From Cornus controversa (taxonomy: Eukaryota > Streptophyta > Magnoliopsida > Cornales > Cornaceae), in the NCBI GenBank assembly GCA_026545225.1, contig CM048848.1, positions 12,194,853 through 12,258,852 on the forward strand: 64,000 bases of DNA, given 5' to 3'. Under the pieces are notes generated by a model. The model was not told where the DNA came from, did not search any database, and was given only the letters and a program-made list of their open reading frames with translations. The first letter of the stretch is position 1; each line of letters starts with the position of its first letter. Of the stretch, positions 57,488-64,000 are shown piece after piece. The position numbers and the translations under genes were made by a program.

Positions 57488-60060
57488 ATGGCTCCTAAAA
57501 GGGCTAATGTGCAATGTACTTCTAGTTCTCATGTGCGCAACGCCCACGCCTTACCCGCTCACCAGTTGCTTCACTACCGCAAAGAGACTGAATTGATGAT
57601 ATGTGGCAACCAAGGCCATTAAATTTTGAAACCACTTTTAAAATTTTAGAGTTGTACATAATGTTCCCCAAGACTCAATGGGGCATCACAAATTTTCATT
57701 GCCATCGGGTTGACTCCCTTTTTACTCTAGCATCCACTGTGATCTATTTTTGGTTTGTAAAAGTATTTTATCAAAATTTGAGGCCCAAGCAGGATAAGCG
57801 TGGTGTATTGATATCTTCAGTGGATAATGTGCAAATTTGAGTTGATGTGGAGACCGTGGCCACTACTATGGGATATCCCGCTGAGTGCCCAGATGACTTG
57901 GCTGATGTGTTCACTCCTTTGCCTGAGGAGCTTGCCATGGGATTTATGGTGGGATGTTTATATGCCGGTCAGTTTTTTGCCCTGAAGAATAATGCTGCAT
58001 CCAAATCTTCTATGCCCATGCTGATAAGTGTTCAATTCTATGCATTTGAACCCTCTTTATTGCATATGTTAGTTCCGTTTTTGCGTTTACCGAGATATGT
58101 TTACGGTATTTTTGTGTTTTTGATGTATTGCAGGTATTGGAGTAAATGGAGCAAAGTTGGAAGCTTTCTGCAGTCAAGAGATGAAATCAGAAGCTGTTAC
58201 CAAGGCATTTCGATTGATCGAAATGTGGATTTCGATTGATCGAAATCTCATTTCGATTGATCGAAATCTTGATCAATCGAAATGCAATTTCGATCAATCG
58301 AAATGCTGCAGAGCCCACTTGGCCACTTGCTCACCTGCTCTCCCACTTGCAACAAAATCCCCCTTTTTGCACGACTTAGGGGGATTGTCTGACTTGAACA
58401 AGACTTTTGGGGAGCCTTCTTGATACAAGAGATATATATAATGATATATATATATATGGTGGGCCCAAAGGAGCCAAAAAGCATACAAAAAGCACCAAAA
58501 GCCACATATCTCATATCTCTCAAAATATAGACATCAGAAGACTTAAGGAGAGACCTTCGGGAGAGGAAGAGGAAGGGCTGAACCAGACCAAGAAGCTTCA
58601 TTCTCTTCATCAATGGAAGGGTGCATGGCAACCATGAGCAACTAACTCTTCTACTAGGGTGTTGGTTTCAACCCCTAGCCATGTAAACTTGTTCATCTTT
58701 GTAGCTCTTGGGACTTGTAATTAAATGTTGATTATTTGGCCTAGTGATTATGTACACAAATACATTTCTTTTATATATTCATTTGATATGGAATTTATTC
58801 TTGTCTTAGAGTAGGTTTTGTCACTTGAATGCACAACATTTGCATATTCCACAAGAAGTGCAAATGATGGCTAGATAATGGTGTTTAAATGAATGTGTGA
58901 TGCTAGTTTGTATAGACCATGCCAAGACAAGGTAGTTTGGATGCATGTAGTGTTCACTTAGAGAGTAGAGTAAGTAGGTAGTTAGTTAGGTTGAAGAGCT
59001 ATGCTTGTTGAAGATGGATTATGATAGGTTAGCACACACATTGATCTTTTGATATGTCATTGAGGTCACAAGCCTAATGACATTGTTAGGCATTTAATTA
59101 ATGAATCCCTTGCTTGCTACACTTATGAACATGTGAATGACTAGGGGTGGAAACCAACCCTAGTTCTCTCTCCCAACTTTACTCTTTAATTTTATTGTCA
59201 TTTCCTTTATGCAATAGCTTTAAACACAAAACCAAAAACCTGTTTTGTTTGAATTAAAGTAGAATTAATCTTTCTCTATGACAATTAACGACTAGTCCTC
59301 GTGGGATCGATACCCTCTATATAGAACCTTATCTGTAAAGATTCGTGCTCTTGCGAGTGGTTAAATTATATTTTGATAAAAAGGGCAAAATTAAGCTTGC
59401 AATATAATTTAGTTCCGACCACATCACATGCATTTGTGGTTCATTGATGCATTGATGCTTAAGAATGTGTGTCCCATTGGGCACAAAATAGAGAGGTGTC
59501 AGGAGTTCCTGTCAGCACTTTATGCAATACATTTCGAGCATTGGGTTTCTTTCCTACGAATTATCTGGGGGAAATTAGAGGAATTTAACTTAAAGATCGT
59601 CGGCAAGACACCTGATAATGCAAGTGACTGGGATTTTTCATTCTTATATCTTATCTACCAGCTACTCACACTCCAGGGTTATGCGGTTAGCCTAGATGAG
59701 CTCTCATTCACTAGAGATATCTGCTATGGTAGGGGGGACTAGAATTTGAGTCGGTCACATATGAGGCAGACGATTATAGGTGCTCCGACCGAGATGGCGA
59801 GGCATGCCCATGGAGGAGAAGCTGTGGTAGCACCACCACCAGTGGTTGAGGAAGCGGAGGATGAGGAGGAAGCCGGTGGGCCATCATATGATCATTTGGC
59901 AAATGAGGTTATGGGGTTGACCACCTAGTTTGGGGCTTTCCGTACAGAGGTGACAGAGTACTTCTGTGATGTTTGGTAGGACCAGCGGTTTATGATGTCC
60001 ATAATGCGTGCTTTGATACTTCATTCTGGAGTGGATCTGGATGCTCCGCCACCACCATCT
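57488..60060 (+). pseudogene. Accessory ORF of the Athila/Tat-type element, split by a solo LTR, broken
   Basis: Fossil ORF opening with MAPKRANVQCTSSS at 57488. Later pieces read VATTMGYPAECPDDLADVF (57847 on), and after the solo LTR LMLKNVCPIGHKIERCQEFL and LISYLPATHTP/LTLQGYAVSLDE-type sequence (59428-59742), then an acidic Pro-rich tail (VVAPPPVVEEAEDEEEAG, 59746-59928). The style resembles the protein class annotated as putative plant transposon protein, encoded outside gag-pol in such elements. This is from memory and its role is unknown. Broken. Confidence 0.6.
58022..59426 (+). mobile_element. Athila/Tat-type solo LTR
   Basis: 1405 bp, from TGATAAGTGTTCAATTCTAT to CCGACCACATCA, flanked by the perfect target duplication CATGC (58017-58021 and 59427-59431). 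No internal sequence. It carries the dyad-word block at 58207-58303 and shares its right half with the LTR at 46630. A solo LTR is the known product of recombination between the two LTRs of one element. Confidence 0.9.
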
Positions 60061-61577
60061 CATTAACTTTGAGGGAGTCCCTTCACCTTGTATTTTTATT
60101 TCTTTTTTATTTTATTTTATTTTATTTTGCTTTGTTTTGTCTTTTTATTCTGTTTCAAAAAAAAATTGTTCTTGTTTTCTTTTATTCTTATTTCCCCACG
60201 TATTTCACTTGGTCGTTGGAGTATAGTGGTTTGTTTTGCAGGTTATTGCATCCAAGTTTGGGGGAGTGCTATCATTAGCTTCATCCTCCTGGTTTCCTCT
60301 ATTTTCTTACCATTACTCCGGGTTCATGGTAATATTTTTCTCACCCTCATCTATGTTTATTTTTCATGAACATTGAGGACAATGTATAGTTTAAGTTTGG
60401 GGGTAAGGCGATGTCTTTTTATATGCTTCATTGATAAAAGGTGGAATAAGGGAAGTTTTTATGAAATTTTTATTATGCTTTTACATTGATCAAGAGTTTA
60501 ATACTTTATGTAAGATCTTGACTTGCACTTCTTGGGCATGTTTAAATTTTTAGAGACTGTGGTTTGCATTTAGTGATTTTAATCATTATTTGCATTGACA
60601 TCCATTCGGGTGATTGGTTTGAGTTTCCTCACATGCACATATACACTAGCATAATCTTGTGGGTTATAAACTTTTGTTGTGATTTATTGGGTTACATATG
60701 CTTGATAGTAATTGGTATCTCTTAAGAATGAATACCGATGATGTGTTTTACATGATTTTAAAAAAAAAAGGGAAAAAAAATATATCTGATGAATAGCAAA
60801 TCAATTTGATCCTTCTCATGAACTAATCGGGCCTCTTGCCTTAGTAAGCATTGAGTGTTCGTGCCAAAAGTGAGGGGGAAGAGATGAAACATTAGTTGTC
60901 TTGGTTTGTAGCCTAACTAATTTGAGTTATTTAGTTATTTGGGGTGTCTTGACACCTAGTGCCCTAAAGCCATTTGGTTTGGGAGTCATTGACTGAAAGC
61001 TTGTTACACGGATCTTCTAGAGGGTTCAATGGACCAAGACATTGCACAACCAATAAATCAATGAAAAAAAAAGTCATGTATTCATGTTTTGAGTATGAAT
61101 TCAATGAGGGGAGCTAGTGAGTTGAAGGGATATGTGACTTAGTATATTCAGAGTTGGATTATGCCACCTGAGAGGACTTTTAGTTCACTTTTCATAAGGG
61201 AGCTAGAGTTGGTTGCTTTGAGATGTGTTGATGTAAATTGTGCATGGGGAGCATTGATTTGAATTATGGAATTTAAATATTTAAAATTATTCTTGAATGC
61301 AAGTCTGTAACTGTATATTGTAGTCTTCTTTTTTATTAATGTTTTAAACAAGAATTTTGAATGTTTGTGGGTAACATTTCTCGAAACCCTCAAGAGACTA
61401 TAACTCGTCCACTGGAGGTAACCTAGGGGTTCAAAGGCCTGTTGCATATGCTAAATGCAATCGTTTCTTTCATGAAAGAGGAGTTGGGTAGTTTAGTCAG
61501 TGCTTAGTTAATTTTCTTTAGTGTGGTTTTATTTTGTTCTATTGCTAAGGGACTACCAATATGTAAGTTTGGGGGTG
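60061..61577 (+). other. 3' untranslated region and polypurine tract of the Athila/Tat-type element
   Basis: T-rich start, then AACATTGAGGACAATGTATA, GTTTAAGTTTGGGGGTAAGG (60370-60410), a motif common after the last ORF in such elements. It ends with TATTGCTAAGGGACTACCAA and the polypurine tract AAGTTTGGGGGTG directly before the LTR. Confidence 0.75.
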
Positions 61578-62007
61578 TGATAGGCGTAATGTTACGCATT
61601 CTATCATCTTAATTTGCATATTTTATTCTCTTAGTAGTAGATTATTTGTTATTTTACTATGTTTTAGTGTTTTTCATATTTTTAGGTCCTTAATAGTAAT
61701 TTCACTCAAATCATGATTTTTGGGCTTTTCAAGATGACATTCAAGAGGGTGAGAAGAATCTTACATCAATAGGACCAATTCAATTCAATATTTCAACTCA
61801 AAACAATCCAAGGAAGAGACCTACGAAAACTGTAACTGCATAAGGATATTGCGAGCTCAAATCCAATTCTGTGAAAATATAGTTTTAATCCTGTTTTGGT
61901 AATATGCTCATAACTCCTGTTTTTGACTATCAAAATAGCCTAAATCTCATGTGTGTTTAATGAAATGGGATTTTGGATCTTTTTGTGTTTCACAAAAATT
62001 TCATGAA
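61578..62007 (+). repeat. 3' LTR of the Athila/Tat-type element (left part)
   Basis: Starts TGATAGGCGTAATGTTACGC and follows the LTR at 15810-17060 closely, including AATTTGCATATTTTATTCTC and TTTAATCCTGTTTTGG. It has no dyad-word block. It is cut at 62008 by the next LTR. Confidence 0.75.
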
Positions 62008-64000
62008 TGTAAGGACCGTGACCATTTTTGTCCAGTTTTCTTGAATTTCCATTTAATTGTCATATTAGGACTTTAAATGATGTTATATGTGTTTTAAATG
62101 TAAAATGCATGTTTAGATAACTTATTTAAGGTTTGGAGAAGTTTTCGAAGCGTTTGACAATAGTTGACTTTTTTGGGTCTGATCAACCCAAAGGCGCAGG
62201 TCCCGTGGGCCCAAAAAATTTGAAAGTCTCAAAACGACCTCAAATTTGGAGGGTAGCTTAAATAAAATATTTGACGCCCAACGGAATCAATTTTATGTTA
62301 ATCGGAGTTACGAAACTCTGAAAATGAGCTCGAAAAGATTTAGTGAAAAGGTGGTGGCATACTTGTAATTATGAGTAAGTCATTTAGGGTATAAATAAGC
62401 ATGAGAACTCAGCCATTCTCACTCTCTTCTCCCAGTCGTATAAGCATCTATACATTTATATACACAGCATCTTCATCTTCTTCCTTTCTTCATGGATAGT
62501 GAGGGGTCTTGAGTGAGAATTTGAGTTCGCCGAAGAAGGAAGAAACGATCTACGCATTGAGGGCTTGAGATTGATCAGTCCAAAATCAATTTTAGAGAAG
62601 GTTGATCTTTTGGGTGAGGTTTGGAGAAATTCAATTGAAAGCTCTTCCAATTTGAGGTAGGGATGCCTAACCCATAAAATTCAAGATTTTTGTGAGTATA
62701 TTGGTTGTCTATGACAACCAATTGGTTATGTGGGATAATTACATGTTCTTCAATGTTCAAGCATGCTATTCTTACCATTTAAATGCAATTTTACTGTTGG
62801 TTGATATAATTATAAATTTATAAATGCCTTACAGGAATTCATAAGCATGTTGGAATTGTGTTGTGAAATTATTGGTGGGTTCATATGTAATTATGAAGGT
62901 GACTCTTATGTGTTTGATAAATTGCTTTAGATATGTTTTATTGCAAGCATGATTTAATTATCGAATTTGTGAAATTGGTGAAATGTGAAAGATACGTGGT
63001 TATGTGAGATGTGGAGATGTGAAACATGTTCATTGTAAACACCTATGGTGCTTAAATGAGAACTTGTACAAATGTGATTGTCAAATGCCTCATTACTTGT
63101 AAATTATGCATGTACATTTGATAAGATTGTGGGGTTCATCTTCATTGACATGGTGAGGGAGGTGAGCTCAATGTGGACGGTGGAATCTATTCGGTAAAAC
63201 GGCGAGGTATTCTGGTAAAGGTAACCCTCGTGAGGTATTTCGATCAAGGTATCCTTATGGATTGATGTGTAGTGAGGTATTTCGGTAAATGTAACCCTCC
63301 ATATGTGGGATTGGAAACCAATGAATGTATGGAAAGGATGAGAGAGTTGTGCATATCATGTTGTATTCTACTTTCCTTATGATATGGTTGTGTTATGTGT
63401 ATAATTGCTCAACATGTTAAATATAAATGTATGTTTATGTGGTATGCATGGAACTTGCGGAATTGTGTTTTAGACATTCCTACTTTGCCATAGTGGTGCT
63501 CACCCCTTTATTCTAAACTCTTTTATAGATAAGGCACGGATAACAGATGGGACTTGAGTGTCCAAGTGAAACTTTTGTTATATTTTGATACATTTTGGAT
63601 ATTTGTACATTTGGCTATCTGTGCCGGCTTATGGCACAGTAATGATCTAGTTGTAGTCATGGTAGAATTTGTTGCATTTTGAACCTTATGCGTGAATTCT
63701 TGTAATGACTATAAACTTAAAAAACTATATGACTGATATGTGCCTTTTGAGACAAGTGTATGTGTGGGAGATGTATGGCTCCATAGAACCATTTTTCTCC
63801 TAAGTTATGACTTGTTGTATGGTTAATCATGAGTAAATGGAGTATGAAATGTATATATGTGTGAGTTGTTGAATGAAGATGGTAAGAAAAATTGATGGAA
63901 TTACATTTCAAATGTGAGATGCATGTTATGTGAATATACTTGATGGCCATTGAGGCATTAGAGTAGCCATTGGGGGGGACAAAAGCCCAAAAGTGTCCAT
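62008..64000 (+). mobile_element. Tekay-like LTR D2, continues past the window
   Basis: Starts TGTAAGGACCGTGACC, related to LTRs A-C. Contains a TATA box TATAAATA near 62391, the shared box TTTGAGGTAGGGATGCC (62652 on), three GAGGTATTYCGGTAAA-like units (63205-63300) and GTGGTGCTCACCCCTTTATT near 63492. The element body and any dyad block would lie beyond the window. Confidence 0.7.

Noticed and set aside
58207-58303. Regular palindromic repeats reminiscent of a CRISPR array
   Set aside because: The spacers are only 2-5 bp and not unique, the DNA is from a plant, and the block sits inside an LTR with clean target duplications.

Overview
This is an AT-rich stretch of nuclear DNA from a flowering plant, most likely a eudicot. 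I cannot name the species. The evidence is the last exon of an NPF8-type peptide transporter, a decayed RPA1-like gene with plant-style introns, and a mass of plant LTR retrotransposons: Athila/Tat-type Gypsy, Tekay-like Gypsy, gag-only Gypsy derivatives, and SIRE-type and other Copia. Only about 0.8 kb is clearly intact host coding sequence. There are no rRNA or tRNA genes and no CRISPR.

Layout. 1-886: 3' exon of the NPF8 transporter (+), then a 3' flank with a local duplication and a TG/TA microsatellite. 2-11 kb: small non-coding elements, namely three copies of an unclassified dispersed repeat (a fourth lies near 28-29 kb), a TTF/hAT-like derivative, two related MITEs and a 0.44 kb tandem duplication. 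Hidden among them is a six-exon RPA1-like pseudogene on the minus strand (6281-7673) that has no long open frame with a start codon. 11.7-23.6 kb: a nest. An AACCG-rich hAT-like element was hit by a gag-only LTR element (12389-21908, TSD GTTCC), whose 5' LTR was hit by an Athila-type element (12862-17060, TSD CCACA). A solo LTR sits beside them. 23.6-26.1 kb: an AT-rich tandem array split by a short Copia copy. 26-31 kb: non-coding repeats. 31.3-39 kb: two Tekay-like elements head to head, 28 bp apart. 39156-45379: a second gag-only element (TSD ATGTT) with a huge polypurine tract and a 43-bp minisatellite. 46-62 kb: a composite Athila/Tat-type element with protease, reverse transcriptase, RNase H, integrase and an accessory ORF, interrupted by a SIRE-type Copia piece, a Tekay-like copy (TSD ATTAT) and an Athila solo LTR (TSD CATGC). 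62008 to the end: another Tekay-like LTR.

The most unusual signal cuts across the element families. Several LTRs, and one internal non-coding region, carry a compact block of short dyad-symmetric words, typically 12-18 bp and repeated about every 20 bp. The block sits at a constant place within a family, but the word differs from copy to copy and is absent from some copies. One such word, with its spacer, is shared by a Copia LTR and a Gypsy LTR. This looks like a hypervariable, exchangeable LTR module. Its function is unknown.
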